64,000 bases of DNA. Source: Prevotella sp. HUN102. GTDB lineage: Bacteria; Bacteroidota; Bacteroidia; Bacteroidales; Bacteroidaceae. Each line of letters opens with the position of its first letter. Within the stretch, counting starts at the first letter, position 1. Under the pieces are notes generated by a model, which searched no databases, was not told the DNA's origin, and saw only the letters and a list, made by a program, of their open reading frames with translations. Position numbers and translations under genes: made by a program. Location of the stretch: NCBI RefSeq assembly GCF_000688375.1, contig NZ_JIAF01000004.1, forward strand, positions 1,178,001 to 1,242,000, written 5' to 3'. Positions 40,012-49,079 of the stretch are shown here, piece after piece.

Positions 40012-41343
40012 ATGAAAAAGTTTTTTGAGACACTGAAGAACTGTTGGAAGGTTGAGGATTTGCGTCAGCGACTCCTCATTACCATTCTGTTTACAGCTAT
40101 TTACCGTTTTGGCTCGTTCGTAGTGCTTCCGGGCATTAATCCGAGTATGTTGGAAAAATTGCAGTCACAGACGGCAGGCGGCCTTATGTCGCTCTTGGAC
40201 ATGTTCTCCGGTGGTGCATTCTCCAATGCGTCAATCTTCGCATTAGGAATTATGCCATACATCTCAGCTTCTATCGTGATGCAGCTCCTCGCTGTTGCGG
40301 TGCCTTATTTCCAAAAGATGCAGCGTGAAGGCGAAAGTGGTCATAAGAAGATAAACTGGTATACTCGAATCTTGACAGTAATTATATTGCTGTTCCAGGC
40401 TCCGGCGTACCTCATAAATTTGAAAGCACAGGCAGCTGGCGCCCTTGCAACGGGCGTCGACTGGACTGCTTTCATCATCCCTGCTTCTATTATCTTGGCA
40501 GCAGGTTCTATGTTTATCTTGTGGCTCGGAGAACGCATTACTGATAAAGGTGTAGGCAACGGTATTTCAATCATTATTATGGTTGGTATCATCGCCAGAC
40601 TTCCACAGGCTTTCTTCCAGGAAGTAACAAGCCGTTTTACGGCAATCACAAGTGGTGGTTTGGTAATGTTCATTATCGAAATCGTTGTTTTATATTTGGT
40701 TGTATGTGCAGCAATTCTTCTCGTGCAGGGTACACGCAAGGTTCCAGTACAGTATGCTAAGAGAGTTGTAGGAAACAAACAATACGGTGGTGCTCGCCAA
40801 TATATTCCTTTGAAGTTATTTGCAGCCAACGTAATGCCTATCATCTTTGCTCAGGCTTTGATGTTCATTCCTTTGACTCTTGTTCAGTTCTCAACTGAAT
40901 CTACCAGCCCTGTGCTCCAGTCTTTGATGGATACAAAGAGTTTGTTGTATAATGTGATTTATGTGATTTTGATAATTGCATTTACATATTTCTATACAGC
41001 GATTACTCTGAACCCTACTCAGATGGCTGAAGATATGAAGCGTAACAATGGTTTCATTCCCGGTGTTAAGCCTGGTAAGGATACGGCAGATTATATTGAT
41101 ACAGTAATGTCTCGTATAACGCTCCCCGGTTCGCTTTCAATTGCATTCATCGCTGTTATGCCTGCACTTGCTGGATTGTTGAATGTTCAGGATTCATTTG
41201 GTCAGTTCTTCGGTGGTACATCACTGTTGATTCTTGTTGGTGTTGTTATCGACACACTCCAGCAGATTGAATCACACTTGATGATGCGTCACTATGACGG
41301 ATTGCTCAATTCCGGACATACTCGCAACAACGGTGCTGCTTAA
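40012..41343 (+). CDS. secY: Preprotein translocase subunit SecY
   Basis: The 443-residue membrane protein has ten predicted spans and the plug region (GGLMSLLDMFSGGAFSNASI). The cytoplasmic loop NNGFIPGVKPGKDTADYID is typical. With SecE (7033-7224) it forms the protein-conducting channel. It is the last classical spc gene before map. Confidence 0.98.
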   Translation: MKKFFETLKNCWKVEDLRQRLLITILFTAIYRFGSFVVLPGINPSMLEKLQSQTAGGLMSLLDMFSGGAFSNASIFALGIMPYISASIVMQLLAVAVPYFQKMQREGESGHKKINWYTRILTVIILLFQAPAYLINLKAQAAGALATGVDWTAFIIPASIILAAGSMFILWLGERITDKGVGNGISIIIMVGIIARLPQAFFQEVTSRFTAITSGGLVMFIIEIVVLYLVVCAAILLVQGTRKVPVQYAKRVVGNKQYGGARQYIPLKLFAANVMPIIFAQALMFIPLTLVQFSTESTSPVLQSLMDTKSLLYNVIYVILIIAFTYFYTAITLNPTQMAEDMKRNNGFIPGVKPGKDTADYIDTVMSRITLPGSLSIAFIAVMPALAGLLNVQDSFGQFFGGTSLLILVGVVIDTLQQIESHLMMRHYDGLLNSGHTRNNGAA

Positions 41344-41366
41344 TAATTAAATCTTTTTCTTAAGAA

Positions 41367-42167
41367 GTGAAAATATTTCTCAAGACAGAAGATGAAATAG
41401 AACTTATGAGGGAGGCCAACCTGCTGGTGGGAAAGACACTGGCAGAGGTTGGCCGCCACATTAAACCAGGAATTTCAACTTTAGAGTTGGATAGAATTGC
41501 TGAAGAGTTCATTCGTGATCACGGAGCAACGCCAACCTTTAAAGGATTTCCCAATCATCTTGGAGAACCATTTCCCGGAAGCATTTGTACCTCGGTCAAT
41601 GACGTTGTTGTTCACGGAATACCAAGCAGCAAGGTTATACTAAAAGAAGGAGATATAATCTCGGTAGATTGTGGAACTTATTTGAATGGATTCAATGGCG
41701 ATAGCTGTTATACATTTGCGGTAGGTGAAATAGATGCTGAGGTGCGAAAACTCCTTGAGATTACAAAACTTTCTTTATATAAAGGAATTGAACAAGCTCA
41801 GGCAGGTAATCACATTGGCGACATCGGGTCGATAATTCAAGATACTTGTCAGGCTGAGGGCTACGGAATTGTAAGAGAACTGACAGGGCACGGCATAGGG
41901 CGTGAAATGCACGAAGATCCACAAATACCAAATTACGGACGCCGTGGGAATGGTACAATGTTGAAGAGTGGAATGTGTATTGCAATAGAGCCAATGGTAA
42001 CTTTAGGCAGTCGATATATCGGAATGCTTCCAGACCATTGGAATATCGTAACACGTGATGGAAAGCCCGCAGCTCATTTTGAACATACGGTAGCAGTTCG
42101 AAAAGGCAAAGCTGAAATTTTATCTTCTTTTGAAGAAATTGAACTTTTAGAAAGACAAAAATTTTAA
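41367..42167 (+). CDS. map: Type I methionine aminopeptidase
   Basis: The 266-residue enzyme removes the initiator methionine. The metal ligands are visible: D in SVDCGTYLNGFNGDSCYTF (two aspartates), H in GHGIGREMHEDPQI, E in AIEPMVT and E near the end in EHTVAV. The start is GTG at 41367. infA follows after 3 bases. Confidence 0.96.
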   Translation: MKIFLKTEDEIELMREANLLVGKTLAEVGRHIKPGISTLELDRIAEEFIRDHGATPTFKGFPNHLGEPFPGSICTSVNDVVVHGIPSSKVILKEGDIISVDCGTYLNGFNGDSCYTFAVGEIDAEVRKLLEITKLSLYKGIEQAQAGNHIGDIGSIIQDTCQAEGYGIVRELTGHGIGREMHEDPQIPNYGRRGNGTMLKSGMCIAIEPMVTLGSRYIGMLPDHWNIVTRDGKPAAHFEHTVAVRKGKAEILSSFEEIELLERQKF

Positions 42168-42170
42168 ATT

Positions 42171-42389
42171 ATGGCAAAACAAACTGCTATTGAGCAGGAC
42201 GGAACAATACTTGAAGCACTTTCAAATGCAATGTTCCGTGTTGAATTGGAAAACGGTGTTGAAATTATAGCACACATATCTGGAAAGATGAGAATGCACT
42301 ACATCAAAATCTTACCCGGCGACAAGGTAAAGGTTGAGATGAGTCCATACGACTTAACCAAAGGCAGAATAGTTTTCAGATACAAATAA
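42171..42389 (+). CDS. infA: Translation initiation factor IF-1
   Basis: The 72-residue S1-like OB-fold protein begins [20 protein letters not shown] and ends [13 protein letters not shown]. It binds the A site during initiation. Full length. Confidence 0.98.
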   Translation: MAKQTAIEQDGTILEALSNAMFRVELENGVEIIAHISGKMRMHYIKILPGDKVKVEMSPYDLTKGRIVFRYK

Positions 42390-42401
42390 ACAACAAGAGA
42401 T

Positions 42402-42518
42402 ATGAAGACAAGAGCATCATTAAAGAAGCGTACAGCGGACTGCAAGATCGTGCGTCGTAAGGGCCGTTTGTTCGTTATCAACAAGAAAAACCCTAAGTTT
42501 AAATTACGTCAGGGTTAA
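42402..42518 (+). CDS. rpmJ: 50S ribosomal protein L36, zinc-free type
   Basis: This 38-codon gene begins [20 protein letters not shown] and ends [10 protein letters not shown]. Only one cysteine remains and the histidine ligand is missing, so it is the zinc-free form. It lies 12 bases after infA. Confidence 0.95.
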   Translation: MKTRASLKKRTADCKIVRRKGRLFVINKKNPKFKLRQG

Positions 42519-42561
42519 GGTTAAAAAAGCATAAAAGGTAATTTTTAAGCCAAATAATGAT

Positions 42562-42569
42562 TACCTTTG
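42562..42569 (+). promoter_or_regulatory. -7 box of the rpsM (alpha) operon
   Basis: TACCTTTG lies 46 bases before rpsM in a gap without other features. No good -33 box is seen. It resembles the rpsL -7 box and suggests a separate promoter for rpsM-rpsK-rpsD-rpoA-rplQ. Confidence 0.55.
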
Positions 42570-42615
42570 CGTGCTTTAAAACGTAAAGTTACATTTTTTT
42601 AATTAATTACATTCA

Positions 42616-42996
42616 ATGGCAATAAGAATTGTTGGAGTAGATTTGCCCCAAAACAAGCGTGGCGAAATCGCATTGACCTATATCTATGGTATCGGTCGAA
42701 GTAGTTCAGCAAAGATATTGGATAAGGCAGGCATTAGCCGCGACCTGAAAGTTAGCGAATGGTCTGACGACCAGGCAGCTAAGATCCGTGAAATTATCGG
42801 TGCTGAATTCAAAGTTGAAGGTGATCTCCGTTCAGAGATCCAGATGAACATCAAGCGCCTTATGGATATTGGCTGCTATCGTGGTGTCAGACATCGTAAT
42901 GGTCTTCCAGTTCGTGGACAGAGTACAAAGAATAATGCTCGTACCCGTAAGGGAAAGAAGAAGACTGTTGCTAATAAGAAGAAGGCTACTAAGTAA
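42616..42996 (+). CDS. rpsM: 30S ribosomal protein S13
   Basis: The 126-residue product begins [20 protein letters not shown] and has the helix-two-turn-helix [14 protein letters not shown] and the tail [20 protein letters not shown]. Full length. Confidence 0.98.
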   Translation: MAIRIVGVDLPQNKRGEIALTYIYGIGRSSSAKILDKAGISRDLKVSEWSDDQAAKIREIIGAEFKVEGDLRSEIQMNIKRLMDIGCYRGVRHRNGLPVRGQSTKNNARTRKGKKKTVANKKKATK

Positions 42997-43002
42997 AATT
43001 TA

Positions 43003-43023
43003 GTTGAGAGTTGAGAGTTGAGA
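43003..43023. repeat. Heptamer GTTGAGA, three tandem copies
   Basis: GTTGAGA is repeated three times without gaps in the rpsM-rpsK space, 6 bases after the rpsM stop. A small GAGT/ACTC hairpin follows. The copy number may vary between strains. Confidence 0.6.
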
Positions 43024-43075
43024 GTCTGCGACTCATTAACTTATAGACTTAAGACTTTTAAACTAAAAAGAAATT

Positions 43076-43465
43076 ATGGCAAAAAAATCAGCAACATCTA
43101 AGAAAAGAAACGTACGAGTTGACGCATTGGGCCAGCTCCACGTACACAGTTCATTCAATAACATCATTGTATCTTTAGCAAATAATGAAGGTCAGGTTAT
43201 CTCTTGGTCTTCTGCTGGTAAGATGGGATTCCGTGGTTCTAAGAAGAACACTCCTTACGCTGCTCAGATGGCGGCAGAGGATTGTGCTAAGGTAGCTTTC
43301 GACCTCGGTCTGCGTAAGGTAAAGGCATTTGTGAAAGGTCCGGGTAACGGTCGTGAGAGCGCAATTCGTGCTGTCAATGCTGCGGGGATTCAGGTTACAG
43401 AGATTGTCGATGTAACTCCATTACCACACAACGGTTGCCGTCCTCCAAAGCGTCGTCGTGTATAA
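43076..43465 (+). CDS. rpsK: 30S ribosomal protein S11
   Basis: The 129-residue product has the S11 core ([20 protein letters not shown]) and ends with [24 protein letters not shown] residues ([19 protein letters not shown]). Full length; lines the platform near the Shine-Dalgarno helix. Confidence 0.98.
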   Translation: MAKKSATSKKRNVRVDALGQLHVHSSFNNIIVSLANNEGQVISWSSAGKMGFRGSKKNTPYAAQMAAEDCAKVAFDLGLRKVKAFVKGPGNGRESAIRAVNAAGIQVTEIVDVTPLPHNGCRPPKRRRV

Positions 43466-43502
43466 TCACATCTTATAACAATTTAAAGAATTAAATTTTA
43501 TT

Positions 43503-44111
43503 ATGGCAAGATACATAGGTCCAAAATCAAGAATTGCACGCCGCTTTGGTGAGCCAATCTTCGGTGCAGATAAGGTACTGGCTAAGAGAAATTTCCCTCC
43601 AGGTCAGCACGGTAACAACCGCCGTCGCAAGGTTTCTGAGTATGGTGCTCAGCTCGCTGAAAAGCAGAAAGCAAAATATACTTATGGTGTTCTCGAACGT
43701 CAGTTCCGCAATATGTTTGACCGTGCTGCAAAGGCAGACGGTATTACTGGTGAGGTGCTGCTTCAGAACCTTGAGAGCCGTCTCGATAATGTAGTTTATC
43801 GTCTTGGCCTCGCTCCTACACGTGCAGCAGCACGTCAGCTCGTATCTCACAAGCATATCGTAGTAAATGGTAAGGTCGTAAACATTGCATCTTTTGCAGT
43901 TAAGGCCGGCGATATTGTTGGTGTTCGCGAGAAGGCAAAGTCTCTCGAGGTAATCGAAGCAGCTTTGGCAGGTTTCAATCACAGCAAGTATCCTTGGATT
44001 GAATGGGACGAAAACTCTAAGAGTGGTAAGTTCCTTCACAAGCCAGACCGTGCTGACATTCCTGAGAACATTAAGGAGCAATTAATCGTTGAGTTGTACT
44101 CTAAACAATAA
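43503..44111 (+). CDS. rpsD: 30S ribosomal protein S4
   Basis: The 202-residue product begins [20 protein letters not shown] and has the S4 RNA-binding domain ([20 protein letters not shown]). No zinc-binding cysteines. In other bacteria it is the repressor of the alpha operon. Confidence 0.98.
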   Translation: MARYIGPKSRIARRFGEPIFGADKVLAKRNFPPGQHGNNRRRKVSEYGAQLAEKQKAKYTYGVLERQFRNMFDRAAKADGITGEVLLQNLESRLDNVVYRLGLAPTRAAARQLVSHKHIVVNGKVVNIASFAVKAGDIVGVREKAKSLEVIEAALAGFNHSKYPWIEWDENSKSGKFLHKPDRADIPENIKEQLIVELYSKQ

Positions 44112-44125
44112 AAATCATTAAATTA

Positions 44126-45124
44126 ATGGCGATATTAGCATTTCAAAAACCTGATAAAGTCGTGATGCTGGAGGCCAATGACCAGTTCGGCAAGTTCGAA
44201 TTTCGTCCTCTTGAGCCTGGCTTTGGTGTTACCATTGGTAACTCCCTGCGCCGCATCCTCCTTTCATCGCTGGAGGGTTATGCTATCAACACTATTCGCA
44301 TAGCAGGTGTTGAGCATGAGTTTTCTTCAGTGCCGGGTGTAAAGGAAGATGTTACCAACATCATCTTGAATCTGAAGCAAGTTCGATTCAAGCAAGTAGT
44401 AGAAGAATTCGAGAATGAGAAAGTTAGTATTACCGTTGAGAATTCCACAGAGTTCAAGGCAGGTGATATTGGCAAGTATCTGACTGGATTTGAAGTGTTA
44501 AATCCTGATTTGGTGATTTGTCATTTAGACTCAAAGGCTTCATTGCAGATTGATTTAACTATCAACAAGGGACGTGGTTATGTTCCTGCTGAAGAGAATC
44601 GTGAGTTCTGCACTGATGTTAACGTACTCCCAATCGATTCGATCTACACCCCAATCAGAAACGTAAAGTATTCAGTTGAGCCATATCGTGTTGAGCAAAA
44701 GACCGACTATGACAAACTGGTTATTGAAGTTTCTACAGATGGTTCCATCCACCCGAAGGATGCACTGAAAGAGGCTGCTAAAATCCTCATTTATCACTTT
44801 ATGTTGTTCTCTGATGAGAAGATCACTCTCGAGAGTCCGGATCAGGAGAGCAATCAGGAGTTCGATGAAGAGGTGTTGCACATGCGCCAGTTGCTCAAGA
44901 CTAAGCTCACAGACTCCAGTCTGAACCTTAGCGTTCGCGCACTCAACTGCCTCAAGGCAGCTGATGTCGAAACATTGGGCGACCTCGTGCAGTACAACAA
45001 GACTGATCTCTTGAAGTTCCGTAACTTTGGTAAGAAATCGCTTTCCGAGCTTGATGATTTGCTCGAGAGTCTGAATCTGTCATTTGGAACCGACATTACA
45101 AAGTATAAACTGGATAAGGAGTAA
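44126..45124 (+). CDS. rpoA: DNA-directed RNA polymerase alpha subunit
   Basis: The 332-residue subunit has the N-terminal assembly domain ([20 protein letters not shown]) and a complete C-terminal domain ([20 protein letters not shown], then [19 protein letters not shown]) for activator and UP-element contacts. Located between rpsD and rplQ as usual. Confidence 0.99.
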   Translation: MAILAFQKPDKVVMLEANDQFGKFEFRPLEPGFGVTIGNSLRRILLSSLEGYAINTIRIAGVEHEFSSVPGVKEDVTNIILNLKQVRFKQVVEEFENEKVSITVENSTEFKAGDIGKYLTGFEVLNPDLVICHLDSKASLQIDLTINKGRGYVPAEENREFCTDVNVLPIDSIYTPIRNVKYSVEPYRVEQKTDYDKLVIEVSTDGSIHPKDALKEAAKILIYHFMLFSDEKITLESPDQESNQEFDEEVLHMRQLLKTKLTDSSLNLSVRALNCLKAADVETLGDLVQYNKTDLLKFRNFGKKSLSELDDLLESLNLSFGTDITKYKLDKE

Positions 45125-45153
45125 TAGACTTATTCAAAACAAGAAAAAACAAA

Positions 45154-45639
45154 ATGAGACATAATAAGAAATTCAACCATTTGGGTCGTACTGCCGATCA
45201 TCGTGCAGCCATGCTCGCTAACATGGCTATATCGCTGATTCAGCACAAAAGAATCACTACGACCCTTGCAAAGGCTAAGGCTTTGAAGAAGTATGTAGAA
45301 CCGCTGATTACAAAGGCAAAGGAAGATACAACCAACTCACGTCGTGTTGTTTTTCGTTATTTGCAGAATAAGGAAGCTGTTACAGAACTCTTCAAGGAAA
45401 TCTCAGTTAAGGTAGGCGACCGTCCGGGTGGATACACACGTGTTATCAAGCTCGGTACTCGTCAGGGAGACGCTGCTCCTATCGCTTTCATCGAGTTGGT
45501 AGACTATGATGAAAATATGGCTAAGACTCCTAAGGCTGAAGTTAAGAAGACCCGCCGTAGCCGTCGTTCAACAAAGAAGGCTGAAGAAACTGTTGTTGAG
45601 ACTGCAACAGAGGCTACTGAAGAAACAAAGGCTGAATAA
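45154..45639 (+). CDS. rplQ: 50S ribosomal protein L17
   Basis: The 161-residue product begins [20 protein letters not shown]. The L17 core ends near residue 118; the rest is a basic then acidic tail ([20 protein letters not shown]) typical of Bacteroidetes L17. It is the last gene of the block and is followed by a terminator. Confidence 0.97.
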   Translation: MRHNKKFNHLGRTADHRAAMLANMAISLIQHKRITTTLAKAKALKKYVEPLITKAKEDTTNSRRVVFRYLQNKEAVTELFKEISVKVGDRPGGYTRVIKLGTRQGDAAPIAFIELVDYDENMAKTPKAEVKKTRRSRRSTKKAEETVVETATEATEETKAE

Positions 45640-45664
45640 TTTAAGAGTATCTCTTATCAAGATA

Positions 45665-45694
45665 AACCTCGGTACGTTCGTGCCGAGGTTTTTT
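45665..45694 (+). terminator. Intrinsic terminator after rplQ
   Basis: AACCTCGGTACG (45665-45676) pairs with CGTGCCGAGGTT (45679-45690), with one wobble, across a 2-base loop that will open to four, followed by T residues. It ends the ribosomal protein block. Confidence 0.9.
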
Positions 45695-45786
45695 CGTATA
45701 GGGAAAATCCTCCTACAAATAGGGAATTTATTTCCTCTTGTTTTCCCTTTATTCGTATTTTTGCAATTAAGTTAAGATAGATAGTT

Positions 45787-46602
45787 ATGAGAAAGAATAT
45801 AGTTTTAGCGTTTGCTGTATTGATTTTGTTGAGTAGCTGTGGAACGTTTACCGGTTCAGGAGCGTTCACTGGCAGTTCCATCGGCTCGGTTCTCGGTAGT
45901 GCGATAGGGGGCATAGCAGGTGGTCAGCGTGGTTCTGATGTTGGTACTATCATAGGAATGGCAGGTGGAGCCGTTATTGGCGCAACAGTTGGCGCGCAGG
46001 CCGACAAGAAGGAAAAGGAACGCATCCACGACCGTTATGAGCAGATCCAGCATAATAAGTCGATAGGCTACAATCCCTACGGCTCCAATGTTTCCGTAAT
46101 TGATGAGAATGGTTTTGATTCAACCAATTCGGGAGACGACAGGATGTATGATTTTCAGAACAGCAACCACTCCGGCAACTATTCCATTGCTCCATCAACT
46201 CGCATTGTCCCTTCTCAATCCACGGTGGGAAGCACACCGGAAGCCTACGGAGGAATGCCTAATGTAGAAATATCAAACGTTAGCTTTGTCGATGACAATC
46301 AGGACGGAGTATTATCACGTGGCGAAATCGGTAAGATTGTTTTTGAAATCAGAAACTTGGGAAGTCAGACCTTGTATAATGTTGAACCTTCTGTTGTAGA
46401 AATTGGTAAGCACCGACGCATCAATATCAGTCCTTCAATTCATATCGGACGATTCGATTCTGGAAGCGCAGTAAGATATACTGCCATTATACAGGCTGAC
46501 AAGAAATTGAAAAATGGCGAATGCACGTTTGCATTGACTGTACTTCAAGGACAAAAAAGTATCAGCAGAGTGATAGAATTTAAGATTCCTACACGGAAGT
46601 AG
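45787..46602 (+). CDS. Lipoprotein with glycine zipper
   Basis: The 271-residue protein has a lipoprotein signal peptide (residues 1-18) with the lipobox LLSSC. A glycine-zipper segment follows (about 25-75, SIGSVLGSAIGGIAGGQRGS, then GMAGGAVIGATVGA), which often inserts into or spans membranes. A low-complexity linker leads to a C-terminal beta-rich domain (about 155-271) with one EF-hand-like loop, DDNQDGVLSRGE, at about 174-185, and a CARDB-like pattern. It stands alone after the rplQ terminator; TATTTTTG at 45756-45763 could be its -7 box. Function unknown; envelope structure is plausible. Confidence 0.7.
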   Translation: MRKNIVLAFAVLILLSSCGTFTGSGAFTGSSIGSVLGSAIGGIAGGQRGSDVGTIIGMAGGAVIGATVGAQADKKEKERIHDRYEQIQHNKSIGYNPYGSNVSVIDENGFDSTNSGDDRMYDFQNSNHSGNYSIAPSTRIVPSQSTVGSTPEAYGGMPNVEISNVSFVDDNQDGVLSRGEIGKIVFEIRNLGSQTLYNVEPSVVEIGKHRRINISPSIHIGRFDSGSAVRYTAIIQADKKLKNGECTFALTVLQGQKSISRVIEFKIPTRK

Positions 46603-46662
46603 AACTTTTATCCGGGTTTGAGGCAAACTTGAACTCGAGTTTAAAAGATGGTAGATAAACAA

Positions 46663-46771
46663 GGCAAAGCCTTCAAGAGCGGCACAGATATCTTTGTATA
46701 AACGATTATTGCGGGCTAAATGCCTCAATCGTTTTGAATTAAAGTTCTGTGCCATCCTTGAAGGCTTTGCC
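46663..46771. mobile_element. Short inverted-repeat element (MITE-like), copy B
   Basis: GGCAAAGCCTTCAAG (46663-46677) and CTTGAAGGCTTTGCC (46757-46771) are perfect inverted repeats, and GGCACAGA/TCTGTGCC continue them inside (46681-46688 with 46746-46753). The element is 109 bases, without coding capacity, and matches copy A at 22295-22400 in its arms but hardly in its core. Confidence 0.65.
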
Positions 46772-46877
46772 CTATCTGTACTTGCTGCTCCGGAGCTGTT
46801 TTGTGATTCTGTGGCATCCTTTAGTCATTCCGAGGATTTGTAAATGGCTGAAATTCAAAAGGAAAACTATCAGTTTT

Positions 46878-46961
46878 CATTCTTGCGAAGAGTGCGTTCC
46901 CATCTTCGCAAGAATGGAAAGCAAATGACCGAAGAATGCACTGCGTTCTTCGGTCATTTGC
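46878..46961. repeat. Twin-hairpin repeat, copy 2
   Basis: The first hairpin has a 14-bp stem (46878-46891 with 46903-46916), the second a 15-bp stem (46921-46935 with 46947-46961); both loops are 11 bases. As in copy 1 the stems close with CGAAGA and TCTTCG while the outer bases differ and remain paired. Confidence 0.8.
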
Positions 46962-47040
46962 AATATGGGCATTCAGCTCATTGAAACTATAAACCTGAAT
47001 GCAGAAAAATAAAGTTATTCTGTGAATCGGTAAGAAGTTG

Positions 47041-48477
47041 CTATTCCAAGATTATATTTTTGTTCTCAACTATGATAATCTCGCTTTCATCACAATCCTT
47101 TTTTGAGGTTACATCAATGTAGAGATTCAGATTCTGGAAGCCGATGTATCTCTTATCTTTTAACTTGATAATGCCGATAATGTCATCTATATTACAGTCT
47201 TCTATTTTCGGATAAAGCTCTACCGGCACTTTGTATGTGCATTCCTTTTCGTCATCTTCCACATATACATATCGATGCGTGATTGCAGCGACGGAGATAG
47301 TGAATGAATAGTCATCATCTGCAAATTTGTCAGTATAGTTTGCAGTCGTTCTTTTTAGATATTCTATCTCTCCTTCGTCAGTTACTCTTCTTAATTTATT
47401 GATATTGAACCAATTCTTCTTTAGCATAAATGGCGAGATGGTAATCAGGTCTGGCGTATCTATGTTGTCCATATCAATGCTGAGATACATCATATACTCC
47501 CGATTGAATTGCTTTTTTTCAATGAGTTCCTTTATGTTTTTAGGATGAGATATATACATTTTGAGGCTATCTGCTTCAAAGTATATTGATGCTGCAAACG
47601 ATTCCTTCTTCTTGTCTTTTGCGAAATGTGTGAAGACATACGCATCGCATCGCTCTTCTATAAACCACGCATCGCCATCGCCGGCTTTATGGTTGTCGGA
47701 AAGCCAATAACCATCCATCTGAGGGTAGAGCATATTATCCTCCATCCACTTCGTTACGTCTTTGAAATCTTCAGAACTTGAAATAGTCTTTAGATTAAAA
47801 ATAACCTCCCGACAGAGCCTTATCAGGTCGAGCCTGCAAATGCTTTCGTCTTTGTTTTCTATAATCTGTTTCAGCAAGTCCAGTCTTGGAGGTTCCTTTA
47901 TGAGCATTCTTTCTTCTTCATAAGGCAGTTTGCGGAAAAAGTTGTAGAGCTTCCCGCAATCGCCAACAATGTCCTTTACATCTCCGTTTTGTCCTTTGTG
48001 CGGTATGATTCCCAAAAGCAGAAGAATCAGCATTGCAATGTCTGCGTTTATTATGCCATTCTCTTCGTCAAAGGCTTTCTTGCAGACTTCTTGTATTTCA
48101 GGTTCTTCAATATCAGCTATCGGTTTGTTGTAAATGCAAACAGCACAAAGTGTTTCGCACATTTTTACGTTGAACTCGTATTGCGCTTTGCTCTTGTTCT
48201 TCTTCAAGTGGCAATCAAACAGGCTGTTTATCTCTTCGTAGTCGTCCAGCACTTCGTCTATCTGCATCCCTGTCCTTTCTAACGCCTCAAACGCAAGTTC
48301 GTGGTAGATGGCACGTTTCAGAAACTGGTCATTGCCACCCTTTCTTGCAAGAGAATTGTTGTTGTTGGGGTTTATGCCAACAAAGTTGTGAAGCTCCTCC
48401 TTTGTATTGTAAAGAAGTCTGAGGTTTTCGATGGTCTTCAGACGCTCTTCAATCGTAAGAGTTTTCTGTTCCTCCAT
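47041..48477 (-). CDS. Hypothetical protein of 478 residues
   Basis: The protein is soluble-looking and acidic, with a helical first half (about 1-230) and a second half of mixed character that is rich in aromatic residues and Asp/Glu (WMEDNMLYPQMDGYWLSDNH, then YSFTISVAAITHRYVYVEDD). There is no signal peptide, no membrane span and no catalytic motif that I recognise. It reads away from the dynamin cassette and has about 600 bases between them, so a shared function is possible but not shown. The ORF is long and uninterrupted, so it is a real gene. Confidence 0.7.
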   Translation of the reverse strand: MEEQKTLTIEERLKTIENLRLLYNTKEELHNFVGINPNNNNSLARKGGNDQFLKRAIYHELAFEALERTGMQIDEVLDDYEEINSLFDCHLKKNKSKAQYEFNVKMCETLCAVCIYNKPIADIEEPEIQEVCKKAFDEENGIINADIAMLILLLLGIIPHKGQNGDVKDIVGDCGKLYNFFRKLPYEEERMLIKEPPRLDLLKQIIENKDESICRLDLIRLCREVIFNLKTISSSEDFKDVTKWMEDNMLYPQMDGYWLSDNHKAGDGDAWFIEERCDAYVFTHFAKDKKKESFAASIYFEADSLKMYISHPKNIKELIEKKQFNREYMMYLSIDMDNIDTPDLITISPFMLKKNWFNINKLRRVTDEGEIEYLKRTTANYTDKFADDDYSFTISVAAITHRYVYVEDDEKECTYKVPVELYPKIEDCNIDDIIGIIKLKDKRYIGFQNLNLYIDVTSKKDCDESEIIIVENKNIILE

Positions 48478-49075
48478 TATCTTTTCGTATTATATTACTA
48501 AAAGTGCCATAAAATTATAGCGTAAACAAAATTACATAAAAAAAGTAAGTTCCTACTCTCTTTTTTTTATTTTCTTTGCAGACAAGCCGATAAAGTTTGC
48601 CTTTGAATAGGCAGTTATTTCTTGTCGGCAACAAAAAACAATTCATATAGTTGAAAAACAGAATGAAAAATTTTGATAATTGCTATATTTATGTTAATTT
48701 TGCGAATACAAGCAGATGGATATTTATTCCTCTGCTTCGTATGAGCAAAACTTGCAAACGCGATTATATCCCGGTTAAATCTGGAAAATTCAACGAGGAG
48801 TCAATAATCGAGTTTAGGCAGGTTCTGTGCTCTCATTCTTATATGGGAGCGCGGACTGTCTTTACTTTATTTAGACTCCACGGTTATTTCCAGAACCTTA
48901 CCGGATAAATAGAGATAAAGCGGGACCGTGTTCCCTTTTTCCGTATCTTGGAATCTGGTAAGCCCAATCTGTACTTTCGCAAATTCGATAGGGAACTTGC
49001 GAGCTGGAAAGGAAGTTTGGAGCATCCCTGTCTAATAGTAGAAACACGAAACATTAATCTTATAATATATTATTT
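48478..49075. other. Intergenic region upstream of the dynamin cassette
   Basis: It contains the probable promoter of the cassette (48672-48702) and a possible decayed small reading frame (48741-49079). The remainder is AT-rich without other recognisable structure. Confidence 0.55.
48672..48702 (+). promoter_or_regulatory. Promoter of the dynamin cassette
   Basis: TTTG at 48672-48675, a 19-base spacer and TAATTTTG at 48695-48702 match the consensus. The first GTPase gene starts 373 bases further on, so the leader is long and contains the interrupted frame at 48741-49079. Confidence 0.65.
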
Positions 49076-49079
49076 ATGA
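48741..49079 (+). pseudogene. Possible interrupted small ORF before the dynamin genes
   Basis: From the ATG at 48741 the frame encodes MSKTCKRDYIPVKSGKFNEE and on to QNLTG, where a TAA stop lies at 48906-48908. The same frame then stays open for 56 more codons (IEIKRDRVPFFRILESGKPN onward) and ends in TGA at 49077-49079, which overlaps the ATG of the first GTPase gene as ATGA. This suggests an original small gene, translationally coupled to the GTPase, with one nonsense change. Chance is the alternative, since the frame is short. No family recognised. Confidence 0.3.

Larger units (their letters stand above)
46603..47040. other. Intergenic region with two kinds of dispersed repeat
   Basis: Between two convergent genes lies a stretch without credible coding frames. 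It contains copy B of the inverted-repeat element (46663-46771) and copy 2 of the twin hairpin (46878-46961). Confidence 0.7.
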
